Positions 55,101 through 62,955 of a stretch of DNA of 64,000 bases are shown here, piece by piece. The notes beneath the pieces were generated by a model. The model was given only the letters and a program-made list of their open reading frames with translations, was not told where the DNA came from and made no database searches. Origin of the DNA: JAUYQR01 sp050632395. Lineage in GTDB: Bacteria > Pseudomonadota > Alphaproteobacteria > Rhodobacterales > Rhodobacteraceae. The stretch spans positions 3,906,001-3,970,000 of the forward strand of contig NZ_CP192600.1 of the NCBI RefSeq assembly GCF_050632395.1, written 5' to 3'. Made by a program: the position numbers and the translations under genes. Each line of letters begins with the position of its first letter. The stretch's first letter is position 1.

Positions 55101-55706
55101 GATGGTCGTGCGGTCCACCACGAATATGGTGATCACCGCGGCAAGGATCGCAACCCACACCGTGTTTGGAACACCCAGCGACAGGCTGATGGCAAAGTTT
55201 GCCAGTTGCGGCGGCGCCTGGCTCGGCACGCTGCCGGATATCTTCAGCGCCGCACCGAACAGGATGGAGTTCATGCCAATGGTGGTGACCAGCGCCGGCA
55301 CCTTGAGCAATGTGATGATCAACCCGTTGATTAGCCCGACGATCATCCCCATCGCCAGTGCGACAAAGATGAACCACATCAGTTCGCCCGTGCTGGCACC
55401 ACCTTCCGGCAGCTTGGTCACGATCACCGCCGCCAGCGACATTGTCCCAGCTATGGAAATGTCGAGCCCGCGCTGCTGGACTACCAGATGCTGCCCGATG
55501 GATGCGATGGCTAGTGTCGCCACGAACGGCAGCAGCGACAGAAAGGTGCCCCCTGACAGCATGATCGGGTAGACCGCTCCGCCGACGATCATCAAGATCA
55601 GTGTAGCAAGAACGGCCCGGCCGCCTAGCGTGTTCAGAACCCGCCCACGCAGTTGGGCAAAAAGACCAGGTGCGCGGGGCGCTGTGGTCTCGGCGTTGTC
55701 AGTCAT
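52164..55706 (-). CDS. CUT2-type ABC importer, permease-ATPase-ATPase-permease fusion
   Basis: 1,180 residues. Order: RbsC-like permease (about 25-330), ATPase 1 (about 360-590, Walker A GENGAGKST, signature reduced to LSLAQ), ATPase 2 (about 605-850, degenerate Walker A GVEGEGQRE, intact LSGGNQQKV), second RbsC-like permease (about 880-1165, CFIALAQFSTIVVGGIDLSVG). Ribose-type systems normally use separate RbsA and RbsC. The intact Walker A of ATPase 1 and intact signature of ATPase 2 would form one working site. ATG 55706 follows GGAGG. Confidence 0.9.
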   Translation of the reverse strand: MTDNAETTAPRAPGLFAQLRGRVLNTLGGRAVLATLILMIVGGAVYPIMLSGGTFLSLLPFVATLAIASIGQHLVVQQRGLDISIAGTMSLAAVIVTKLPEGGASTGELMWFIFVALAMGMIVGLINGLIITLLKVPALVTTIGMNSILFGAALKISGSVPSQAPPQLANFAISLSLGVPNTVWVAILAAVITIFVVDRTTIGRRFVGVSVSPAAAFAVAIPVRLYRILTYVSAGLLYAIAGVIMAGYLSVPNIFFGNSYILASVAAVVVGGNSIAGGSRGSLFATVVGAFFLTYLGQLVLTAGLDKSTQYVVQALIVIGGVGLPMLMRRTRSAGPSAPTAAAIRAEPARVAASGAAPILEMDNVRKSFGPVEALKGVTFRAYPGEVHAVLGENGAGKSTMINIAAGVLRASSGTVTLKGEAVTALGPHDRREKGISVAYQHPALAPDLTVFENLQLAAPEIAPARAAELIASIATAQLRMAVHQLVGDLSLAQLHVVEIARALATDPAVLILDEPTEPFQHDDIRQLFALIKSLRAKGVAVIYVSHRLHEVTELADRISIMRDGEMVASRDAADISDSEMISLIAGRPLGQIFPPKGTGAGQPVLEVSGFAGNGFAGVDMVAHAGEIIGLAGVEGEGQREFLRALAGVNPHTAGRLVLNGQPIEATGPAASRTAGIGFVSDDRHAEGLFLNLSVRENLGIGVLQQVSQGGLISRGKETRLAGNVAAQLRIRTPSVEASVADLSGGNQQKVLFGREISAGPKVLLVDEPTKGVDIGARTEIYQRLRSLASEGTTVIIAASDGVELEGLCDRVFVFARGSIQRELTGADVTDTAITEANLTATASRAATAIKSSSAGWWGKFLKSDHFPALVLIVLTAGIALGTNAVNEFFLSGFNIGQMLALLAILCFIALAQFSTIVVGGIDLSVGPLAGFVVVMASFLMPREASGLTLAGSAVLMVALCAAFGYLQGVLITMVKLPAIVVTLASFIGLQGVSLLLRPRPEGTISNSVSEVFGYPILGVPAGMVMAFVAVVVFEVVLFRRAAGRQLRAVGSNPLASLRLGVDVGRVVRIAFTLAGAFAGVAGLMLAGQIGIGSGTVGVDYSLMSITAVVLAGVSVAGGRGSAVSVLFGAALVQATTSASSFLNADSSWQYTVVGAITLVGACLFSIARRSGAAGPKLAH

Positions 55707-55799
55707 CTCGGGCCAGCCTCCGGCATTGGGGGTCGTTTCAATGAACCCGCCCACCCTCGAACGATCGGGGATGGGCGGGCAATCATTGCAGCAGGTCGT

Positions 55800-56933
55800 T
55801 TACTTCGCGAGCAGTTCGACGAGCTTGTCTTCCGGCAGCATGCTGGACAGGATCGCATCCGGCGGCAGTTTGTCGCTGCACTTCGGTTCCAGCGCCGGAT
55901 CGCCCGAGGCACTGTCTTCAGCCAGCGGCAACTGGATGATGCTCGGCTCGGTGTTGCTCAGACCCTGGGCGGCGGCGACCGCCTTGCGCAGAGCGACGCG
56001 TACCATCCAAGTCCGGGCTGTCACGGCGGCGAGCTTGAAGTTCGGGTTTGCGTCCTTGTTGGCTTTCCAGAAGCAGCCCAACTCGTTGGCATCCTGCGAC
56101 GGCCAGAGCGGAATCTGGCGACCCGCAGCGACGAACGCCCGCAGCGCGCCCATCGACCCCTGCCCGTAATCGCTCATCACCGCGTCGATCTGCGGGTATT
56201 TCGCCAGCATCCCAGCCATTACGCGCTGTGCTTCGGCCGGATCCCAGTTGGTATCGACCGGACCTTCCAGCACAGTAATGCCGGGATTTTGCGCAAAGAC
56301 CGCTTTCCAGCCTTCCGCCATCGCAGCGCTGGTCGGGTTGCCGGGCGTGCCGCCCAGAACGATGACGTTACCCTTGCCATTGAGGTTCTTGACCGTCCAG
56401 TCCGCCAGCGTGGTCCCGACGCCAACAACGCTTTCGGTCGTCACGACAAGATAATCTTCACCTGGCGTGCCGGGGAAGGATTCGCCCACGGCATAGGGCA
56501 CCACCGCGATGCCAGCCTGCGTCGCCTGATTCATCGCCTTGAGGATGGCCTCGCCGCCATCGGGATAGGTAACGATCACGTCAAATTTCTGGGCGATCAG
56601 GCCCTGAATGTCGGCGATCTGCTTTTGCGGGTTTCCCTGACCGTCCGTGTAGCGGACCTCGGTGATATTCGGGCACTTGGCCGCTTCATCCTCGAACTCG
56701 GCGCGCACGATCTTGCGCCAGCCGTTGCCGCCCCAACCATCCGAGAGCGCGACCTTGATCGGCTTGGTGCCGCAGAAGTCGGCCATGTTGGCCATATCGG
56801 ATATGGTGCCAACTTTGGTCGGCGCCATGTCAAGACCCACGAACTGCGGCTCCGCAACTAGATTTCCCGCCCCCAGCAGCAGCATTGCTGCCCCAACAGC
56901 CGTCGCAGTCAAAGCCTTATCGAACATTCGCAT
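55800..56933 (-). CDS. periplasmic substrate-binding protein of the CUT2 importer
   Basis: 377 residues with signal peptide (AAMLLLGAGNLVA). Peripla_BP_4 fold: KVALSDGWGGNGWRKIVRAEFEDEA near residue 58, DGQGNPQKQIADIQGLIAQKFDVIV near 97-120, GTPGNPTSAAMAEGWKAVF near 194. Aromatic-rich pocket residues and two Cys pairs (MADFCGTK/KCPN). First gene of the minus-strand transport operon; the substrate is not a typical ribose pattern. No gene is visible in the 508-bp region upstream to 57441, which should hold its promoter. Confidence 0.9.
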   Translation of the reverse strand: MRMFDKALTATAVGAAMLLLGAGNLVAEPQFVGLDMAPTKVGTISDMANMADFCGTKPIKVALSDGWGGNGWRKIVRAEFEDEAAKCPNITEVRYTDGQGNPQKQIADIQGLIAQKFDVIVTYPDGGEAILKAMNQATQAGIAVVPYAVGESFPGTPGEDYLVVTTESVVGVGTTLADWTVKNLNGKGNVIVLGGTPGNPTSAAMAEGWKAVFAQNPGITVLEGPVDTNWDPAEAQRVMAGMLAKYPQIDAVMSDYGQGSMGALRAFVAAGRQIPLWPSQDANELGCFWKANKDANPNFKLAAVTARTWMVRVALRKAVAAAQGLSNTEPSIIQLPLAEDSASGDPALEPKCSDKLPPDAILSSMLPEDKLVELLAK

Positions 56934-57441
56934 ACGCTCCTCCTTTGTTGTAGATCAGGTCAGGCGCCGCCCGGTTTTCAAAGTGCCAGAGTTTCCGCAG
57001 ACAGCCGCAGTTCTCGATATGGCCTTCCGGAGAAGGTGCTGCGTTTCGTCCGAGGCAAAACCAGCCCGCAGGGCACATTTCGCTTGTAGGGTTAATCTAT
57101 AGGCCGCGGTTGATCGCAGAACGAAATCATTAGTTCTGGTGGATGGCATCAGGAAGCGTGATAGCCGGGTGTCGCAGCAAAGCGGCAAGGTGTCGGCTCT
57201 GCCCAGACCACGCGCGCAGGGCTTATGCCATGGCAGCGATGACCCGCAGGCCTAGATCCTTCCGGCAATCAGCACGAAGCCCTTCTTCAGCGCTATACGG
57301 CAGGCCGCATTCACTGCGTGCACCTGCTGTTGGGCAAATGCGGATGCGACGATTATGCCCCGCGCGGAACGCCTGCTGCACGGCAAATCGGGCCTATCGG
57401 GCCAAGTGCTGCCACCCACCGGTTCGGTTCCGCCCGATCCA

Positions 57442-58386
57442 TCATGGAAATTGATGCCACGGGTTGTCTGGATCCGCATCCCGGAACAGCGCGAGCGAAG
57501 CTGCAAGGTCAGCGGCGCCATAGCCGCGCCCGATCACCACGACGGTGTTGTCACCCCCCGGCCCGTCGTGCGGCAGCGCTTCAGGGGCATAGACGGTGCG
57601 CCGCACGGATTGCACAAGCCACCGCCCGCCCGGTTTGCGCACCACTCCCTTCACCCGCAGCACATCGTCGCCCCGAGCGTGCAGCAAGGCTGACAGCCAG
57701 ACCTCGAAGGCTGCCCAGTCCACCCCGTCCAGCGATAGCGTTGTGGCAAAGACCGGGCCCGCGTCTGCCGTAGCATCCGGATCGTCGGGAACGGCACCGT
57801 CGACGTCGGGCAGTTGCACTTCCGCCCCCTTGACTGCGCCAAAGCGGGCGGCGCGCGGGTTTAGAAGATCCAGAGTCGCAAGCAGGGCCGCCGTGTCGGG
57901 CGGATCTCCCTGATCCAGCTTGGTTACAATCAGGCAATCGGCCGCCCCCACCTGACGCCGCGCAAGCGGTTCGGCGCGCAGCAGGTCGCGCCCTTGCGCA
58001 GCGTCTATGGCCACCAGCACCTCGCTGACCACAAGCTGGCTGTTCAGGCCGGCATCAGTTCGGATCGCATCAACCATAGGGCCGGGGTCGGCGAGGCCGC
58101 TGGTTTCCAGCACAATCCGTCGGGCGCCGCTTTTCCCCATGGTCGTGCACAGCTCGCGCAGCACGGCCAGCAAATCGTCCCGCGCAGAGCAACATACGCA
58201 GCCCCCCGCGATTACCGTCGCGCCGGGAATAAGGATGTCGTCAACCGACGTACCCGCAGCCTCGTTGACCACCAGCTGCGCCTCGGCGAAGACTCCGTGC
58301 CGGACCTGATGGCGCAGCCAAGTCGATTTACCCGACCCAAGAAAGCCCGCAAGTACGGTCAACTGGATCCGGTCGTCAGACAGCAT
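57442..58386 (-). CDS. CobW/ZNG1-family GTPase metallochaperone
   Basis: 314 residues. Walker A GFLGSGKST near residue 14, metal-binding GGCVCCSARDD near 61 (CxCC motif), Walker B/ESTG-type ETSGLADPGP near 94, NKxD-like TKLD near 152, and a C-terminal CobW domain. The family delivers zinc or cobalt to client enzymes. The nearby zinc-type MetE-like protein and the amidohydrolase are plausible clients. Confidence 0.88.
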   Translation of the reverse strand: MLSDDRIQLTVLAGFLGSGKSTWLRHQVRHGVFAEAQLVVNEAAGTSVDDILIPGATVIAGGCVCCSARDDLLAVLRELCTTMGKSGARRIVLETSGLADPGPMVDAIRTDAGLNSQLVVSEVLVAIDAAQGRDLLRAEPLARRQVGAADCLIVTKLDQGDPPDTAALLATLDLLNPRAARFGAVKGAEVQLPDVDGAVPDDPDATADAGPVFATTLSLDGVDWAAFEVWLSALLHARGDDVLRVKGVVRKPGGRWLVQSVRRTVYAPEALPHDGPGGDNTVVVIGRGYGAADLAASLALFRDADPDNPWHQFP

Positions 58387-58392
58387 CCGCCG

Positions 58393-58650
58393 CTAGGCCC
58401 GTGCATCGGCGAGGATCGGGTCGATCCTCCGCCCGGTCAGCCGCTCTGCCGCGGCCCAGAGTCCGTCCAGATCCAATGCGCTCGCAGTGTTACCCTGCGG
58501 CGTTACGACCAGAACCTGTGCCCCGTCCCGCCTAAGGGTCAGCCCATGAGCCGCCAGAAACCGGGCGGCCACCTGATCCGTCCGGTCCTGATGGGCAAAG
58601 CGGTCTTGCACCGCAACAGTCGCGGCGCGAAACTCACAGGCGGAACACAT
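58393..58650 (-). CDS. small CxxC protein next to cobW
   Basis: 85 residues starting MCSACEF, with a Cys pair at residues 2 and 5 and a compact alpha/beta remainder (FLAAHGLTLRRDGAQVLVV, LDGLWAAAERLTGRRIDP). Its stop lies 6 bases before the cobW start, so they are co-transcribed. I do not recognise the family. The Cys pair next to a metallochaperone suggests a metal-binding partner, which is inference. The 320 bases upstream contain no clear gene. Confidence 0.55.
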   Translation of the reverse strand: MCSACEFRAATVAVQDRFAHQDRTDQVAARFLAAHGLTLRRDGAQVLVVTPQGNTASALDLDGLWAAAERLTGRRIDPILADARA

Positions 58651-58970
58651 GGCGTGACAACCGTTTCTATCTTCTGGTGACCCACGCTAGCCCAAAGCGC
58701 GCACGGGCGCCAGCCCGCCCTATGGCCAGACTTGTAGCGCCACTTGAGATCGAACGGATCTATCCAGGTAAGTCGCTAGGTAGGTCGGGGTCGGTGTGTT
58801 GGCCGCGCCCGGCTGCACCCTATAGGCCTGCAGATCAGACTGCGAAGCTCGGTGCCTTCGAACTGCGGGGGGAGCAACTTGAAGCCGCCGCGGATGACGG
58901 AGATCAATGCGAAAAGCGAGAGAGTCGGGCGATGCTGAACAAACGTATCGGATTGGAGCATTGCAACACC

Positions 58971-59441
58971 ATGAAAACGGATTCGTCGAAGAAATGGGCT
59001 TTGGTTATCAACGGCGCGCGGTGTCGGGTCGTACGTGGGCTTTACAGCCACGAGAGTGATGCCCCTGCCGAATTGGTCCTGCGGTCCGAAGCGCGCAATC
59101 TGCGTGACATCATGTCTGACAAACCTGGCCGCTCGTTTGCATCCAAGGGGGGAGGGCGAAGATCGGCGATCGAATACGCCAGCGATCCGGTCGCCGAAGA
59201 CCAGAAGGAGTTCATTCGTCAGGTTATTTCGCTACTGGAAAGTCATCGCCGCGCCGGTGATTTTAACCGGTTGGCGATCTTTGCTGAACACGACGTGCTG
59301 GGACACCTGCGCCAGATGATGCCACCTTCGCTAGCAGAACTGGTCATCCGCGAGGTGCCAAAGAACCTGTTGCACCTTTCGACGCATGACCTTGCGGCGG
59401 TGGTCGCGCGCGAATTGCATGATGGACCAGCGCTTTCCTGA
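58971..59441 (+). CDS. host-attachment / baeRF-type protein
   Basis: 156 residues. KWALVINGARCRVVRG start and the conserved RSAIEYASDPVAEDQKEFIRQV region near residue 64-85 match proteins annotated 'host attachment protein', homologues of eRF1 domain 2 (baeRF). Ends with PKNLLHLSTHDLAAVVARE. Function unproven; common in alphaproteobacterial stress clusters. The frame is open upstream to 58677, but the ATG at 58971 fits the family. Confidence 0.75.
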   Translation: MKTDSSKKWALVINGARCRVVRGLYSHESDAPAELVLRSEARNLRDIMSDKPGRSFASKGGGRRSAIEYASDPVAEDQKEFIRQVISLLESHRRAGDFNRLAIFAEHDVLGHLRQMMPPSLAELVIREVPKNLLHLSTHDLAAVVARELHDGPALS

Positions 59442-60096
59442 CCGACGGGCGGCGGGGCGTGCGTTGGCGCGCGCTCTTCGGCATCTGGCGGGGCCGGATG
59501 TAATCGTGCTTGGGCTGCCGCGCGGCGGGCTGCCGGTCGCGGATGAGGTGGCGCGCGAGTTGAAGGCCCCGCTGGACATCGTTCTTGTGCGCAAGATCGG
59601 GATGCCGGGGAACCCGGAACTGGCCTTGGGTGCGATTGCGGGGCCAGAGGGGCGAACGCAGATCGTGAACGGCGAAGTGGTGAACCTTTACGGCATTGAT
59701 GCAGCGACGGTCGAGGCGCAGGCGGCACCTGCACGGGCGGAACTGGCGCGCCGCCGCGCGCTTTGGGGCACGCGACTGCAGCCAGGGGCGCTGAAAGACA
59801 AGGTGGTGATCCTTGTCGATGACGGGATCGCCACCGGGGCCACGATGGCAGCGGCGGTCGCCGCCGTCCGGGCCGACACCCCGCGTCGCGTCGTTGTCGC
59901 CGCTCCGGTCGCCGCACCTGATGCGCTGGACTGGATGGCACGACTTGCGGACGAAGCGGTCTGCCTATCCGCGCCCTTCGACTTTTCCGCGGTTGGCGAG
60001 CACTACATCGATTTTCCGCAGCTTGGCGATGAAGAGGTGCGCGCCATCCTCGCGGCGTCAGGGTCCGAACCCGCGCCGAGGGAGCGCGCACCCTGA
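59422..60096 (+). CDS. phosphoribosyltransferase
   Basis: 224 residues. PRPP-binding VVILVDDGIATGATMAAAV near residues 131-149 and type I PRTase strands (VIVLGLPRGGLPVADEVAREL, LDIVLVRKIGMPGNPELALGAI). This subgroup, often in stress islands beside DUF2267 and USP genes, has no known substrate. Start 59422 (or the adjacent ATG at 59419) overlaps the previous gene by about 20 bases, so they are coupled. Confidence 0.87.
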   Translation: MDQRFPDRRAAGRALARALRHLAGPDVIVLGLPRGGLPVADEVARELKAPLDIVLVRKIGMPGNPELALGAIAGPEGRTQIVNGEVVNLYGIDAATVEAQAAPARAELARRRALWGTRLQPGALKDKVVILVDDGIATGATMAAAVAAVRADTPRRVVVAAPVAAPDALDWMARLADEAVCLSAPFDFSAVGEHYIDFPQLGDEEVRAILAASGSEPAPRERAP

Positions 60097-60173
60097 TAGG
60101 CAGAGCGCTTCGGTCAGGCCGACCATTGCCCGCTTGGGTCAATCGTCTGGAATCGGCGACAGGTGGGTTGTCA

Positions 60174-60599
60174 TCACATCCACAGATCACGCAGGGGTTT
60201 GCGCATCGCCCATTTAACCTGCCGATACTCGCCGTCGCTGATCTGCCGCCGCAGCACCGCAAACACCGAAGCGACCGCAACATCAGGTTCCACCAGCGGA
60301 TTGTCTGCAAAGTGCTTAGTCACGCGCTCGAGGAAATCGTCGGCTGACCGCAGTGCGGTAGGGGTCTTTGCCGGAACCCAGCCGTCAAAGAAGATGCCGC
60401 GGATCAGAAGCGGCAGTTGCGCGGAAAGGTCTGCCGCCTCGTCCACGCTCAGGAAATCCCGGATGGCGTGCAAGGTTTCCCGCAACAGAAGATATGCCCT
60501 GCCGCGGTCCGACCAGCCCAGATCGTCCTGCAGCAAGTTGAGCCATTCCGCCACCACCTGCGGCGCGTGGTCGATTGCGATGATCCCGGTCGTTTTCAT
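60174..60599 (-). CDS. DUF2267 protein
   Basis: 141 residues, helical. DUF2267 core GRAYLLLRETLHAIRDFLSVDEAADLSAQLPLLIRGIFFDGW near residues 33-74 and a repeat-like C-terminus (FLERVTKHF...VFAVLRRQISDGEYRQVKWAMRKPL). No enzymatic activity known. A TTGAC-N4-GTCAA palindrome lies 113 bases upstream, suggesting oxygen-dependent control. Confidence 0.85.
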   Translation of the reverse strand: MKTTGIIAIDHAPQVVAEWLNLLQDDLGWSDRGRAYLLLRETLHAIRDFLSVDEAADLSAQLPLLIRGIFFDGWVPAKTPTALRSADDFLERVTKHFADNPLVEPDVAVASVFAVLRRQISDGEYRQVKWAMRKPLRDLWM

Positions 60600-61163
60600 G
60601 TCGCACTCCTGCCTGTCTCGTGCGGTCACGCGGAGCGCTGGTCTGACCGAACTGATCGGAATACCTGCGCGCACGACCCCTTTCAGTTAGCGCCCGCGCG
60701 ATTGCTCCATCATTGACGACCGTCAATGGGCCGTAACGCTGGGTTCCAGGACGGGACGTGAAGCCGGACGATCAATCAAATGGCGGAACCGCCAGGCAAT
60801 CCCAAGCGGCCGGGAGCGCAGGTGCGCTTATTCCGCCGCATGTGCCAACGTTTGCGTCACGGGCGAGTACAGATAATCGCGGGTGATCGGCACGGCATCC
60901 GGCCTGCGGCAAAGCCGGAACTGGAACACATCCTGCGGGCCACGAAAGTCTGCTCGGGCGCGGCCGGCGAAGCCGTATCTGGCGATCCATGGATTCGTCG
61001 CGCTTGGAGGCGTCGTCCCTCTTCGCGAGCCGGTTCCACGCAAAGGCGAACAAGACGGCCGCAATCCTTGGAGCGGAATAGATCGCGCGGGGACGAGTTG
61101 TTGAACTGGCGCGCTATCTACAGTCCGTTCAGAAACAGCCGTGCTTTAGATGCTGGTCACAGC
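60600..61163. other. 564-bp gap with possible gene remnant
   Basis: Contains the FNR-like palindrome at 60712-60727. A minus-strand frame at 60828-61064 reads NPWIARYGFAGRARADFRG...VFQFRLCRRPDAVPITRDYLYSP, which looks protein-like and may be the tail of a decayed gene. It has no convincing start, and other frames in the gap look non-coding. Confidence 0.35.
60712..60727 (-). promoter_or_regulatory. FNR/FixK-type palindrome (1)
   Basis: ATTGACGACCGTCAAT, a 16-bp palindrome fitting the anaerobox pattern TTGA-N6-TCAA. It is 113 bases upstream of the DUF2267 start. A second site of the same form is at 62793-62806. Confidence 0.55.
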
Positions 61164-62729
61164 TCAGGGCCGTTGGCGATGGACCGTCGCGCCGTCAACA
61201 GGACCAAAGACGTTTCCAATGGCCGCTCTTGAAGCGTCTCTCGTTTTTTGCGGGCTGCCACTTGCATCAATTTTTTGCCATTTCCCTTGGTCCGCCGATG
61301 CCTCGGGCAAGGAGGCCTGAGCGGCAACCACTCCGGCGTCGGCATCGGACGCATCGCCGCGTCGCGATGTGACCCTTCGCACAAGCTCGGATTGCGGGGC
61401 GGTTAGCCAAAGCCCGCAAAAGCTGACGCCTGCGCGGCTGGCAAGCGTTTCGGCGGCGATGCGCTGGGTTTCGTTCAGAAATGTCCCGTCCAGAATGACG
61501 GTTTTCCCAGCCGACAGCAGGTTGGCCGCTCGGGTGAACATTCGGTCATAAATCGAGGCGCGCGCGACCGCAGAGTAGTCCAGTCCGCTTGTATTCACCT
61601 TGCGCTCGGTGTCGGTACGCAGATGGATCGCACCGGGGCACGGCCCCATATCCGCTGCCAGATCGCGCGCCAGGACGGTCTTGCCGGTTCCCGACATCCC
61701 ACCCACCGCGACCAGCACGGGGTTTGACGGCGCAAGATAGCTTACAGCTTGCGACATGTATTGAATTGCCTCGACTGACGATGTGCCGGTCTGTCCCGTG
61801 ACCTGATCCGTCTGCAGCAGCACCATTGCACGAATGGCTGCGCGGACGGACATGAATAGCGGCAGCGCTGTCAGTCCACGATCCTCGGTCCCCTTTGCCG
61901 CCAGAAGATAGGCGGTCATCGCAAGGTTCGCCTGACGCACAAGCTTGCGATGGCAAAGATCCATCAGCAGGAAGGCAAGATCGTAAAGCACGTCGCAGGT
62001 GGCTAGACGTTCATCGAATTCGAGCGCGTCGAACAGGACGGGCTGGCCGCCGATCAAGAGAAGATTGCGCAGATGCAGATCGCCATGCACCCGCTTGACG
62101 TGACCGGCACCAGACCGTTCACGAAGCATCGGTGCAAGGGTGGACTGGTGCTGCCGCGACTGCTCAAGGAACGCACCAACCAGTCCGCTGCCGGCTAATC
62201 CACCAAGTGGGGTCAGCACGCGGCCCAACTCGTCAAGGATGTCGCGGATCAGGTCATCGCCCTTGTCCTGAAGCACCGGGCAAGTGGCGTGGAAGCGATG
62301 CACGGCCTGTCCCAAGGCCTCGGCGACTGAGTCAGTCAAGCGACCACTGGCGGCCACGGCGGTCATTTCGCAATCGGTGGCAAAACGATGCATCCGCAAG
62401 GCCCATTCCACGGGTGCTCCGACTCCGTTGAGGGCAAGGCCACCGTCAGCGGCTCGTGTCACAGCCACCAGATCGCGATAGATCATCGGAGCGGCCGGCT
62501 TGTTCAGGGCTAGTTCACGTTCCAATAGGGCGCGGCGGCGGTCGGGTGTGGACTGGTCAAGGTAGTCGTAGCGCACCGCGCGCTTGATTTTCAGCGCAAC
62601 GTCACCGCCCAGAAACACGTGCGCGCAATGGGTCTGGACGTGATGCACCGGACCGCGCGCGGAAAATGCCGCGCCTGACTGCAGGAAGCGGATCACGTCA
62701 TTCTGCACGTTGCCATCGGTCCTCGACAT
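61164..62729 (-). CDS. APH-AAA fusion kinase
   Basis: 521 residues. N-terminal aminoglycoside-phosphotransferase-like domain with catalytic loop RVHGDLHLRNLLLIGG near residue 213-228 and LFDALEFDERL near 234. C-terminal P-loop kinase domain, Walker A VGGMSGTGKTVLARDLA near 343-359, with HLRTDTERK. Such bifunctional proteins are common in alphaproteobacterial stress clusters; substrates unknown. ATG 62729 gives the family start; the C-terminal 60 residues look poorly conserved. Confidence 0.85.
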   Translation of the reverse strand: MSRTDGNVQNDVIRFLQSGAAFSARGPVHHVQTHCAHVFLGGDVALKIKRAVRYDYLDQSTPDRRRALLERELALNKPAAPMIYRDLVAVTRAADGGLALNGVGAPVEWALRMHRFATDCEMTAVAASGRLTDSVAEALGQAVHRFHATCPVLQDKGDDLIRDILDELGRVLTPLGGLAGSGLVGAFLEQSRQHQSTLAPMLRERSGAGHVKRVHGDLHLRNLLLIGGQPVLFDALEFDERLATCDVLYDLAFLLMDLCHRKLVRQANLAMTAYLLAAKGTEDRGLTALPLFMSVRAAIRAMVLLQTDQVTGQTGTSSVEAIQYMSQAVSYLAPSNPVLVAVGGMSGTGKTVLARDLAADMGPCPGAIHLRTDTERKVNTSGLDYSAVARASIYDRMFTRAANLLSAGKTVILDGTFLNETQRIAAETLASRAGVSFCGLWLTAPQSELVRRVTSRRGDASDADAGVVAAQASLPEASADQGKWQKIDASGSPQKTRDASRAAIGNVFGPVDGATVHRQRP

Positions 62730-62792
62730 CTTGGAAATGCTTTCTGCTGACGTGCCCACGCACAAGCTGACCCCAATTCGCCGACACTTGCC

Positions 62793-62806
62793 TTGACCTC
62801 CGTCAA
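62793..62806. promoter_or_regulatory. FNR/FixK-type palindrome (2)
   Basis: TTGACCTCCGTCAA, of form TTGAC-N4-GTCAA, in the divergent region between the APH-AAA gene (64 bases away) and the MBL gene (150 bases away). It may control either. Confidence 0.55.
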
Positions 62807-62955
62807 CTGCTGGCTGTGTGAAACTGGCGATCAGCGGCAATGATGCAAATCAACGCCGGCTGGAAGACGTTCGCCTACGCTTCACCCATGAAGCGGTGAG
62901 GAGACGGACTTATGACAAGGATCGACGGGACGACAGCCGACGGTGTTTGGTTGAA

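Noticed and set aside
60780..61232. 150-residue plus-strand protein
   Set aside because: Low-complexity Arg/Gly/Ser composition with no recognisable fold; the opposite frame at 60828-61064 looks more protein-like.
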